Below the pieces are notes generated by a model. It saw only the letters and a list, made by a program, of their open reading frames with translations. It had not been told where the DNA came from and made no database searches. A stretch of 64,000 nt of DNA, from positions 1-64,000 of the forward strand of contig JAVXVG010000029.1 in assembly GCA_032229975.1 (NCBI GenBank), written 5' to 3'. This document shows positions 18,212 through 26,900 of this stretch, one piece after another (positions within the stretch are counted from its first letter, which is position 1; each line of letters begins with the position of its first letter). The translations under genes and the position numbers were made by a program. The stretch is from JAIVGV01 sp032229975. Its GTDB lineage: Bacteria > Acidobacteriota > Blastocatellia > Pyrinomonadales > Pyrinomonadaceae.

Positions 18212-18796
18212 TTAAGTGCGGCGCGCGATTACTTCGTCGATCAGGCCATACTCTTTCGCCTGCGCGGCGGACATGATGCGGTCGCGTTCAACGTCGTGCT
18301 CGATGGTGTCGTAGGGCTGGCCGGAATGCTTGGCGAGAATGTTCGAGGTCAACTCTCTCATGCGGATGATCTCTTCCGCCATGATGCGTATGTCCGTCGC
18401 TTGACCTTCTGCACCGCCCGAAGGCTGATGGATGAGGATGCGCGAGTTCGGCAGAGCGAACCGCTTGCCCTTCGCGCCCGCCGCGAGCAAGAGGGCCGCC
18501 ATCGACGCGCACTGACCGACGCAGAGCGTTGACACATCGGGCCGGATGAACTGCATCGTGTCGTAGATCGCCATGCCCGCCGTGATCGAGCCGCCGGGCG
18601 AGTTGATGTAGAGGTGTATGTCCTTCTCAGGGTCTTCGGCTTCGAGGTAGATGAGCTGCGCGACGATGAGATTGGCGATGCCGTCGTCAATCGGCGTGCT
18701 GATGAAGATGATGTTGTCTTTGAGTAGGCGCGAGTAGATGTCGAAGGCGCGCTCGCCTCTCGCTGTCTGCTCGACCACCATTGGAACTAATGCCAT
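18212..18796 (-). CDS. clpP: ClpP, proteolytic subunit
   Basis: This 194-residue tetradecameric serine peptidase has the catalytic triad Ser98 (GQCASMAA), His123 (LIHQPSGG) and Asp172 (VERDRIMSA). The oxyanion-loop NSPGGSITAGMAIYD and the IYSRLLKDNIIF segment are typical. The residue two before the catalytic Ser is Cys (QCAS) rather than the commoner Ala, a tolerated variation. CGGAG upstream of the ATG serves as the ribosome-binding site. It is located between tig and clpX, the classic order. Confidence 0.98.
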   Translation of the reverse strand: MALVPMVVEQTARGERAFDIYSRLLKDNIIFISTPIDDGIANLIVAQLIYLEAEDPEKDIHLYINSPGGSITAGMAIYDTMQFIRPDVSTLCVGQCASMAALLLAAGAKGKRFALPNSRILIHQPSGGAEGQATDIRIMAEEIIRMRELTSNILAKHSGQPYDTIEHDVERDRIMSAAQAKEYGLIDEVIARRT

Positions 18797-18842
18797 GACT
18801 CTCTTGCTCCGTCGAATCGCCCGTGCGACTCGTTCATGTGCG

Positions 18843-18906
18843 GAGAGACCGCGTCTGAGATTTCAAATCTTAACTTTCAAATTTGAGATTTCAGACGCGG
18901 TCTCTC
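18843..18906. repeat. 64-bp imperfect palindrome between tig and clpP
   Basis: The first 16 bases (GAGAGACCGCGTCTGA) pair perfectly with the last 16. The arms continue inward with few mismatches through ATTTCAAATCT and AATTTGAGAT, giving a stem near 27 bp around a short AT loop. It starts 50 nt beyond the tig stop and 46 nt before clpP. There is no U-tract. It may process, protect or attenuate the tig-clpP transcript. Confidence 0.65.
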
Positions 18907-18955
18907 TTGCGACCGTGCTGCTTGAATTTTAAACGCCGTCCCGCATTCGCTCTCT

Positions 18956-20356
18956 TTAACTCCCGCTCGCTGTCTCCGCGCTCGCGGCTTCGTCCGCTTG
19001 CGTCGTCTCGCTCGCTGCATCTTCGACGACGGGCGGTGCGTCTTCGCGCCACTCCTCGTCGGTGATCTTCGCGTGTGCGACGAGCAGGTCGAGCGCCTTG
19101 CGGTGGCGCAACCTGTCGGCGATGCTACTTTCGCCCCCTTGCTTTGTCAAGGCAGCCCTCACCTGCTCTGTGGTCTGTCGCGATGCCGCCGCAATCGACT
19201 CGATCTCCTGATTGATCTCTTCGTCCGTCGGCTCGATCTGCTCCGTGTCGGCGATGCGTTCCAAGAGCATAGAGCCGCGCAGATCGTCCTCGGCGCGCGC
19301 GCGGAAAACGTCCTGCATCCCCTCCCAGTTGAACCCCGTCTGGCGCGGGTCCATGCCGCGCTGCACCATGTCGCGCACGGTTGTCTCCAACAACTTGCGC
19401 GACTGATACTCGACGAGCGACGCGGGCAACTCGAACTCGTGCGCGCCCGTCAACTTCGTCATCAACTCGTCGCGCAGACGATGATCCGACTCGAAGCGCG
19501 CGCGCTCCTCTAATTGTTCACGCAAACGCGCGCGCATCGCTTCGAGCGTCTCGATCTCTTCCTCGCCGAAACTCTTCGCCCATTCATCGTCCAACTCCGG
19601 CAACTCTTTGCGGCGCACCGATGCGACCGTCGCCGTGTACTCGATCTCTTTTCCGGCGAGTCCCTTCGCCGAAAAGTCGTCCGGATATTTCACGCGGAAA
19701 GTTTTCACGTCGCCCTCGCGCGTGCCCGTCAGTTGATCGGTGAAGTCTTGCAAGACGCCTTCGCCGCCAACAACTACATCCACCTCATCCGCTTTAATGT
19801 CTTCGTCGGACGCGGGCTCGATGTACTTGCCTGAGAAGTTGACCGTGACGGTGTCGCCGACTTCAGCTCCGCGATCTTCGACGGGTTGCAGCGAAGCCGA
19901 CTGCTCGCGCAAATCTTCGATCATCTTCTCGACAGTTTCATCCGTCACGGGCCGCACGCGTCGCGCGACTTCGAGACCTTTGTATTCGCCGAGCGTCACT
20001 TCGGGCAGCACTTCGACGTGCGCGCGAACGGTGATCGGCGCGTCGCCCAACTTCTCCAGGCCCTCGCCCGGATCGAGTTGAATCTCCGGCTCGCCGAGCA
20101 CGTTCAACTGCTGCTCGTTGATCGCCTCGTTGATAGCGCGCGGGATGAGATTCTGCACGACCTCGCCACGAATCTCATTCTTGAAGCGTGTGCGTATGAC
20201 GGAGACGGGCGCGTGCCCCTTGCGAAAGCCCGGCACGTTGACCGTGCCCGCGAGTTGCTGACTCACACGATCATATTCGGCGCGCACCTCCGCCGGATCG
20301 ATCTCGATCTTTAGTTCCTTGCGCGTCGGCGAGTGATCAATCAATTCAGTTTTCAT
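18956..20356 (-). CDS. tig: Trigger factor (ribosome-bound chaperone/prolyl isomerase)
   Basis: The 466-residue protein has the ribosome-binding N-terminal domain with the signature region VNVPGFRKGHAPVSVI (family consensus GFRxGxxP). A central FKBP-like prolyl isomerase domain follows (about 155-245, GDTVTVNFSGKYI), then the long helical C-terminal cradle. An acidic, Ala/Glu-rich tail extends past residue 440. It heads the tig-clpP-clpX cluster. No Shine-Dalgarno is visible before the ATG, which is unusual for such an abundant protein. Confidence 0.97.
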   Translation of the reverse strand: MKTELIDHSPTRKELKIEIDPAEVRAEYDRVSQQLAGTVNVPGFRKGHAPVSVIRTRFKNEIRGEVVQNLIPRAINEAINEQQLNVLGEPEIQLDPGEGLEKLGDAPITVRAHVEVLPEVTLGEYKGLEVARRVRPVTDETVEKMIEDLREQSASLQPVEDRGAEVGDTVTVNFSGKYIEPASDEDIKADEVDVVVGGEGVLQDFTDQLTGTREGDVKTFRVKYPDDFSAKGLAGKEIEYTATVASVRRKELPELDDEWAKSFGEEEIETLEAMRARLREQLEERARFESDHRLRDELMTKLTGAHEFELPASLVEYQSRKLLETTVRDMVQRGMDPRQTGFNWEGMQDVFRARAEDDLRGSMLLERIADTEQIEPTDEEINQEIESIAAASRQTTEQVRAALTKQGGESSIADRLRHRKALDLLVAHAKITDEEWREDAPPVVEDAASETTQADEAASAETASGS

Positions 20357-20387
20357 AAATGCGAATGCTCAACCTTTCAAAAGTACG

Positions 20388-20429
20388 AACGATGAACGAT
20401 GAAGTTAGAACAGTTCATCATTCATCGTT
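20388..20429 (-). terminator. Hairpin after tRNA-Leu
   Basis: Two 16-nt arms (AACGATGAACGATGAA / TTCATCATTCATCGTT, one mismatch) enclose a 10-nt loop. On the minus strand the stem is followed by CGTACTTTTGAAAG with a T4 run. It lies 24 nt past the tRNA-Leu 3' end and upstream of tig. Confidence 0.6.
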
Positions 20430-20453
20430 CCGCGTCTATCGTTGCTTCGTCAA

Positions 20454-20535
20454 TGCCGGGGGCGGGACTCGAACCCGCACGCCTTGCGGCACAGGCTTCT
20501 AAGACCTGCGTGGCTGCCAATTACACCACCCCGGC
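20454..20535 (-). tRNA. tRNA-Leu(UAG)
   Basis: The 82-nt gene has acceptor GCCGGGG / CCCCGGC with discriminator A. The D-arm contains GGTGTAATTGGCAGCC, and the anticodon arm CAGGT-CTTAGAA-GCCTG carries anticodon TAG. A long class-II variable arm (TGCCGCAAGGCGT) and the T-arm GCGGGTTCGAGTCCCGC follow. The long variable arm and A73 agree with leucine identity. Confidence 0.96.
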
Positions 20536-20593
20536 GCATAGATCGAAATCGAGAGGTTAAAGGATGGTCTGTTGAAAGTCTAGCGAAGCCTCT

Positions 20594-21706
20594 TCACCAC
20601 ATTCCGCGTCGCTTGAGCCAGAGCAGGGCGAGACCGATCAAGCCGAGCGTGAGCGACGAGACGATCCAGAAGCCGACGCCGATGCCGCCGACGGTGGTGT
20701 GCGCGAAGGGCAGTCCCGTGACGTTCATGCCCCACGCGCCGAAGACCGCCGCCGCCGCCGCCTCGCAGATGCCGACGACGGTGAGCGTCTTCATCGTCTC
20801 GTTGAGTTGGTTCGACATGAAGGCGAGGTGCGCTTCGGTCGCGCCCTCGACCATGTCCTGTTGAATCTCGATGATGTCTAAGAGTCTGAGGACGTGATCA
20901 TACACGTCGCGGAAGTAAGGATGCGTTTCGAGATCGAAGAGCGGGTGGCCGTGTTTGGGGAAAGCGTTGAACGCTTCGCGCAGAGGGTAGAGCGAGACGC
21001 GCAGGGCGAAGACGCTGCGCTTGAGCATGAGTAGCTCCGCCGAGTCCGCGCCGCGCTCGCCGTGGAACATGATCTGATCGAGTCGATGCAGTCGCATGTC
21101 GATGTCGTCAACGATGGGGAAGCAGGCATCGATGATCGCATCGACGACGATGTGCGCGAGGAAGCCAGCGCGGTCGTTCAAGGCAGGCTCGGCGCGCTCC
21201 CAACGCTGGCGCGCGAGATCGAGCGCGGGAACGTGGCCGGGATGCAGAGAGACGACGTAGTTCTCGCCGACGAAGAGATCAACTTCCGTCATGTGCAACT
21301 CTTGACCGACGCTTGCGAGCGGCGCGTAGATGACGACGAAGTAGTAGTTTGGATACTCATCAACCTTCGGTCGCTGTCGCAGCTTCAGAGCGTCTTCGAG
21401 CGAGAGCGGGCTGAAGTCGAACTCGCGTGTGAGCATCGCAAGTTCCGCCGCGCCCGGATCGCGTATGTCCACCCAGAGGAGCGAGCCCGGCGTGCCGATC
21501 TCGTCGCTGATGCGTTCGGGCGAGAGAGGCTCAGGCTGATTGTCCTCGCCGGGCCGGCGTATGAGAACTGTGGTCTGCGGCAGTTGCGGCGCGAGCTTTG
21601 GCTCTGTCGTCGCGCGACGGCGCGGCAAGAATCGACGCGGCTTGCCATCGGGCGTCTGCTTCGGCGGCATGGCTTTGAGCGCGATTGTCCTGCTGCTGTA
21701 ATCCAC
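20594..21706 (-). CDS. corA: CorA-family magnesium/cobalt transporter
   Basis: The 370-residue inner-membrane pentameric channel has a cytoplasmic alpha/beta N-domain, then long stalk helices (DMVEGATEAHLAFMSNQLNETMK). Two C-terminal transmembrane helices carry the signature GMN (AWGMNVTGLPF) at the end of the first, and a basic tail LKRRGMW follows the second. The extra 40-residue basic N-terminal extension (residues 1-45) is not part of the fold, so a later start is possible. Magnesium uptake is the likely role. Confidence 0.93.
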   Translation of the reverse strand: MDYSSRTIALKAMPPKQTPDGKPRRFLPRRRATTEPKLAPQLPQTTVLIRRPGEDNQPEPLSPERISDEIGTPGSLLWVDIRDPGAAELAMLTREFDFSPLSLEDALKLRQRPKVDEYPNYYFVVIYAPLASVGQELHMTEVDLFVGENYVVSLHPGHVPALDLARQRWERAEPALNDRAGFLAHIVVDAIIDACFPIVDDIDMRLHRLDQIMFHGERGADSAELLMLKRSVFALRVSLYPLREAFNAFPKHGHPLFDLETHPYFRDVYDHVLRLLDIIEIQQDMVEGATEAHLAFMSNQLNETMKTLTVVGICEAAAAAVFGAWGMNVTGLPFAHTTVGGIGVGFWIVSSLTLGLIGLALLWLKRRGMW

Positions 21707-21861
21707 CGAACTGATCCTCCCTGATTAACTACTGTCGAACTATTTTCGCGCGATGATAGATGATGAACGGACGCGGAAGGAAGTCTGGCGCGCGACGCAG
21801 GAGCATCGACGCAAGGTAGCGTAGCGTGCAGAATTTTCGCGCGGCCGGTGTCGGCGGCCCT

Positions 21862-22053
21862 TCAGCGTCGAGTTTCGGTCTCGGTGGGCTTGTCCTTTTC
21901 ATAGACTTCCATCCAAGAGCTAATTGAAGTCAGGTCGCGGTCGGTGACTTCGCGGCCGAGACTACGACGGAGTCTCCGCTTGTAGGCGAGCTTGCTCAGC
22001 CAGTAGAAGGAGCTTGAGATGAGCGTCAGGATGATGAAGATGATGAATCCCAA
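21862..22053 (-). CDS. Small membrane protein, TTG start
   Basis: A strong GGAGG lies 8 nt before the TTG at 22053, supporting this start. The 63-residue product begins with a hydrophobic helix (MGFIIFIILTLISSSFYW) followed by a basic, then acidic tail ending in EKDKPTETETRR. I recognise no family. It sits between corA and the DUF2071 gene on the same strand and may be co-transcribed with the latter, 36 bp upstream. Confidence 0.6.
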   Translation of the reverse strand: MGFIIFIILTLISSSFYWLSKLAYKRRLRRSLGREVTDRDLTSISSWMEVYEKDKPTETETRR

Positions 22054-22089
22054 AGCGTCGATCCTCCGCGAGTCAAAGAGTTCTGCGGC

Positions 22090-22833
22090 TCACATTTTTT
22101 CCAACGTCCACACGTCAACGGTCAACTCTTCCGAGTAGTGCAGCAACGGAGGGCCTGCGGGCGCGGGCAAACCGTGCGACTCGATCATCGAAGACTTATA
22201 GGAAGAGCTCGTTGCGTCGTGCAGCTTCCACGGCGCGTGATGAATGCGACAACGATAGACGCTCGCGTTGCTCACCGTGTAGAAGCAGGCCCGCTCGGTG
22301 AGAAAAAATTCGAGCGAGCCGGGTTGTGATTCTTCGAGGGCATCGCCGATCTTCCACGTCGCGTCGAAGTTTGCGGCGGGAGCGTCCCGGTGTGTGCGTC
22401 GCGCGTGATAGACGATCTGGCGCCCGTCCTGCTTGAGCGACATCTCCGCAGTGAAGTAGGGGAGGAGGAAGAAGGTGCGCGCGCCGAGAACCGCGAGCGC
22501 GCTCGAAGCGTCGAGCGAGAGGAAGAAGACGCCGGGCGTGCCTTTGTAGTGGACGTAAGTCCGCACGTTCAACTCGTGCATCTCGCTGAAGCCGGGAATG
22601 GCCGGCAGAAAACTCGCGCGCAGATTCCACATCGTGAAGGGCACGACGGCGATCCATGCGTCGCCCTCGAAGGTGTCGATTGAGAGTTGCGTGGGGATGA
22701 GCGGGCGCAGAAGCTGCGCGTCGATCTTCCAATGCATGAAGAGGAGTTTGCCCCACGTCTGCTGCGCGATTGGTGCGCGTCCGCGCGGTCGCTCGCGGAT
22801 CGTGAGCCGATCAATCTTCGCTTCGTCGCACAT
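22090..22833 (-). CDS. DUF2071 (YqjF-like) family protein
   Basis: The protein is about 247 residues from the internal Met at 22833 (MCDEAKID). An upstream ATG at 22911 would add 26 residues that do not look family-like. Family features are the opening WGKLLFMHWKIDAQLLRPLIP, then VVPFTMWNLRASFLPAIPG, NVRTYVHYKGTPGVFFLSLD and the C-terminal LHYSEELTVDVW. DUF2071 proteins are cytosolic beta-barrels related to acetoacetate-decarboxylase-like folds, and their biochemical role is unknown. Confidence 0.85.
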   Translation of the reverse strand: MCDEAKIDRLTIRERPRGRAPIAQQTWGKLLFMHWKIDAQLLRPLIPTQLSIDTFEGDAWIAVVPFTMWNLRASFLPAIPGFSEMHELNVRTYVHYKGTPGVFFLSLDASSALAVLGARTFFLLPYFTAEMSLKQDGRQIVYHARRTHRDAPAANFDATWKIGDALEESQPGSLEFFLTERACFYTVSNASVYRCRIHHAPWKLHDATSSSYKSSMIESHGLPAPAGPPLLHYSEELTVDVWTLEKM

Positions 22834-22994
22834 CACGCGCGAGGTTAACCCAACGACGCGCGAAATGAAACACGCAAGCGAAGAACAGAAAACGCACCGC
22901 GCCGCAATCAAATTATCAACCGTCGGGATTAACGATCATGGTGTACGATCAGCGTTGGGCCGTTTAGTAAAAGTTACTGACAGGAGTAAAGCGC

Positions 22995-23921
22995 GTGGAG
23001 AAAGTTTCTTATCTCGGTCTGCCGAACTGTTACAAGTTGTCGAACGGGACGATTGATGTCGTCGTCACGACCGACGTGGGCCCCCGCATACTCTTCTACG
23101 GTTTTCGCGGCGGCGAGAACATCTTCGGCGAAGCGCCCGACGCGGTCGTCACCACCTCGCTCGGCGATTGGAAGCCGTGGGGCGGCCATCGCCTGTGGAC
23201 TGCGCCCGAAGTGAACCCGCGATCATACGCGCCCGACAACGATGCGATTGACTTCCACTTCGACGGCGAAACAATCGCGCGTCTCGTTGCGCCGACGGAG
23301 CCGCACACGCAACTGCGCAAGGAGATGAAAGTCACGCTCGACGCCGAAGGAACGGGCGTCAACGTGCGCCATCGCATCACGAATCGCGGCTTGTGGGGCG
23401 TGGAGTTCTCAGTGTGGGCTCTGACGATCATGAACGGCGTGGGCGGCGAAGCGATCATCCCGCAAGAGCCTTATCGCTCGTGGGGCAGCTACGTTCTGCC
23501 AGCGCGCCCGCTCGTGCTGTGGCACTACACGGACTTGACCGACGCGCGCTTCACGCTCGGTCGCAAGTTTATACGACTGCGCACAGACCCTGCGAACGAC
23601 GAGCAACAGAAGATCGGTGCGCTCGACAAGCAAGGCTGGGCGGCTTTCCGTCGCGGCTCGACGCTCTTCGTCAAACGCTTCGGCTACGAAGAGGGGGCCA
23701 CCTATCCCGACTACGGCTGCAACGTCGAATGCTTCACCGCCGGTTCGTTCATCGAACTCGAATCGCTCGCGCCCGTGCGTCGATTAGAGCCGGGCGAGCG
23801 CGCAGAGCACACCGAACGTTGGTCGCTCTTCGGCGACTTCGACGCGGGTGCGACTGAAGACGCGCTCGCCGCCGCGCTCGAAGTTGTCATCCCGCAGACT
23901 GAACCGGCCATTGAAAAATGA
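22995..23921 (+). CDS. DUF4380 / aldose-epimerase-like protein
   Basis: The 308-residue soluble protein begins at GTG with AGGAG 8 nt upstream. The beginning (YLGLPNCYKLSNGTIDVVVTTDVGPRILFY) and GGHRLWTAPEVNPRSYAPDN, with NRGLWGVEFSVWALTIMN and YPDYGCNVECFT, match the galactose-mutarotase-like beta-sandwich of DUF4380 proteins. The His of GGHRLW and the Glu of the NVECFT/IELESL region are plausible sugar-site residues. A role in carbohydrate handling is inferred from the fold only. It is monocistronic, converging on the next gene across a hairpin. Confidence 0.75.
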   Translation: MEKVSYLGLPNCYKLSNGTIDVVVTTDVGPRILFYGFRGGENIFGEAPDAVVTTSLGDWKPWGGHRLWTAPEVNPRSYAPDNDAIDFHFDGETIARLVAPTEPHTQLRKEMKVTLDAEGTGVNVRHRITNRGLWGVEFSVWALTIMNGVGGEAIIPQEPYRSWGSYVLPARPLVLWHYTDLTDARFTLGRKFIRLRTDPANDEQQKIGALDKQGWAAFRRGSTLFVKRFGYEEGATYPDYGCNVECFTAGSFIELESLAPVRRLEPGERAEHTERWSLFGDFDAGATEDALAAALEVVIPQTEPAIEK

Positions 23922-23922
23922 A

Positions 23923-23952
23923 GATGGACGCGCCATGGGTCGCGCGTCCATC
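23923..23952. terminator. Hairpin between convergent genes
   Basis: A perfect 11-bp inverted repeat (GATGGACGCGC / GCGCGTCCATC) with an 8-nt loop starts 1 nt past the DUF4380 stop and 48 nt from the stop of the convergent large gene. It is likely the 3' end of one or both transcripts. No long U-tract is seen. Confidence 0.65.
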
Positions 23953-23999
23953 TCCAAGAATCACAAACCGGCCCGCGCCTTGAAAAGCGCGATCAACTT

Positions 24000-26900
24000 T
24001 TACGGCTGGCCGAAGCGCAGACGATACTCTTGCGAGTTCATAAAGCCGTTGACCATCGAGCGGAAGTCTGCAGGGTTGGCGTTGATCGTGGCGAGCCATG
24101 CGGCGTAGCCCTGCGCTTCGGGGTCTCTTCTCAAGTAACCAAAGTATTGCATGGCGACGAAGGCCGGGTTGAACTCCTTCGCGTTCGCGTCCGGATGATC
24201 GACGACGGCGCGCAAAACGTCGGCGCGTGTCTTTGCGCCCGCGCGCAAATCTGCGATGAGCGTGTCGCGCGTCGTCGCACCCGTGAGTGTTAACTGATCG
24301 CTCGCGAGCAGGCGATCAACGAACTCCGCATCGGAGAGCGAGGGCGGGAATTTCGCGACGAACTCCGGTCGGGCCACCCACGCGGCGGCATAAGCGTCGC
24401 GCTTCTGCACGACCTCTTCGCCCGTCGTCCCCGTCACGCTTCTCATGTCCGCAACCATCTCCGCGTAAGTCGGCAGCCGTCCAAACGAGACCTTATAGAA
24501 CTTGAAGACGAACAGGCCCTTCAACTGAAATTCTTGTGAGCGGAAGAAATTTGCGGAGACGGAGACGCGGTCGCAACTAGGATCGTTCGCCGCGCAGTTG
24601 TCGAGCGTGGCAGACCACGGCTCGCTCGCTTCCGGTTCGCGCGAGAGGAAGTCGAGATACTGCATCCGCACGAAGAAGTGCGTCGCATTGATCGGGTTCA
24701 GGCCCGTCGCCGGATCGTTGTCGCGTATGACGAGCGCGGCGTTCGTGTTCGACGCGCCGGTCACGCCGCCCGTGACTTCGCCGATGCGAAGCGCAACCGA
24801 TTCATCTGTCTCCGTGCGCGCGTCGTCGATGAGCGGCACGCCGAACGTCTTTGCAGTCTCTCCGGGTGCGAAGACAAGAGTCTCAACCGTCGTTGCGTAG
24901 TCGCAACGCGCGAAGGCCACGCCCGGCGCGCTCGTCGCATCGTCGCAGCGCACCGCCGCCGGATTATCGACCGTCGAGACTTCGACCGTCGTCGTGCCCG
25001 AAGTGTCGCCCACGCGCGTGACAGTGATCGTGGCCGAGCCATCGCCTTCGTTTGCGTTGAAGGTGGGCGCACTGAATTGCACGAGCGCGGGTGCGACGAA
25101 GTTTGCCGCAAGAGAGCCGCGCGAGTTTGCGAACGACTGGCTCGCGGGCGAGAAGGCGAGACCATTCTGCGAAGGCGCGACGGTGTAACTGCCGCCCGCG
25201 AGGTTTGCGAACGCGTAGTGGCCCTGCGCGTCCGTCTGCGCGGATAGATTCTGCGCGCCGGTGAGCGAGACGCCTATGCCCGCAAGCGGATTGCCGTTCG
25301 ATCCAAAGACCTGACCACTGATCGTGAGCGGGGCCGGTGTCGCATCGCCGTCGAGCACGTTGTCGCCGTCGCGGTCGATGCTCATGCGCGTGCCCGCGCC
25401 TTTGGGCACGCCGAGGAAAGTGATCTCGTTGTTCGCGCCCGCCGATTGCAAGAGTTGATCGACGGAGATATTCGTCTCGCCCTGTCGATCAGATTTGAAC
25501 GTGCGATTGCCGACGAAGAGAAAGCCGCGCTGTTGATTGTTGACGACACCGCGCGCGACTACATCGCACGCCGCACCGGCGCACTGCTGCATGAGCAGTT
25601 CAACGCGCGCGAGCGCAGAAGCTGTGTTCCGGTTGTCAACGTTGATCGTGACGGAGAGGCCGACGGCGGGCGCAGTTCCGGTGTCGAGGTCTAATAGGAA
25701 CTCGGCCACGTCGCGTCGCTGGTTGTCGTTTTGGAAGGTGAAGACCGGCGAGCGTAGGAAGTCTAAGAGCGTGGGGAAAGATCCGTCGTGCGCGAAACCG
25801 TAGCCGGTCGGCTGTTCGCCCGCGATGCGTTGAAGTCCGGCCTTCTGGTAGAGCCCGCGTAGTTGCGGCACTTTGAAGGCCTGCGTCTCTTGGAGCGCGA
25901 CGCCGGGGATGATGATCCCCGTGGTCGCCTGACCGAGTTGCGGCTGCGCGTGACAGTTGTTGCAGGTGAGCACGCCCTCGTCCGATTGCGCGGTCAGGTA
26001 GAACTGTTGACCGCGCACCGCGCTTGGGCCGGTTGCAGGATTCGGCAGCGTGCGATCGAGATTCTCGTTCGGGTTGGGCGGATAGGTGAGCGAGCGTATG
26101 AACTCTGTGAAGGCGGCCATCTCCGTCGCGTTCAACTGTCGCGTGCCGCCGAGCAGAGAGACGAAAGCGGGATTGAAGGCGTTGATGTCCGCGCGGTCGC
26201 CGCGCCAGTGAAAAGGCTGTGTCGTTTGCAGTCCCGTCGTGCCGAGGATGCCGCGCAGCGATTGCGTCGTCATGGGCCCCTTCATCGGATGGAAGGTTGA
26301 CGCGACGATGCCAGCGCCGACGGTCTGCACTTGTCCCTGCGGATCGCCCAAGTCCCAAGCGAGCCCGTCGCGATGCGCGTTCAAATGACAACTCGCGCAA
26401 GCCACGTCGCCGCGCGCCGAGAGCGTCGCGTCGTAGAGGAAGCGACGACCATCTCGCAACTGCTGCGGCTCAGGGTTGAAGCCCAGAGGCACGCGCGAGA
26501 CTTCAGTGCGCGTGCGCGTATCAACGACGCTCAAAGCGTTCTCGAAACGGTCGAGCACGTAGAGACGTGAGCGAGCTTCGTCTAAAGCGAGACCTGTCGG
26601 GCCCTGACCGACGTTGACTCTGGCGCGCACCGCACCGGAGGATGTGAGCACGCCGACCTTCGCCGACCCCATCGCGGAGACGTAAAGAGTTCCGTCCGAT
26701 GCGCGCGCGATGTCCGTGGGAAGCGCGAGACTTTTTGCGCGCACGGCATCAGTCCCAGCAGGAGGACTCGCGTTCAAGTGCGGGTTGAGATCGAGCGCGG
26801 CAACCGTGTGCGTCGCCTTCGAGTAGTCGATGGTTGAAAGACGGTTTGCGATGAAGCGACCGCGCAGGTTCGGCTCGAAGCGCACGTTGTTGATCGCTTC

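Noticed and set aside
22834..22911. Upstream ATG (22911) as start of the DUF2071 gene
   Set aside because: The 26 extra residues look unlike the family N-terminus. The internal ATG at 22833 fits better, though no clear ribosome-binding site decides it.
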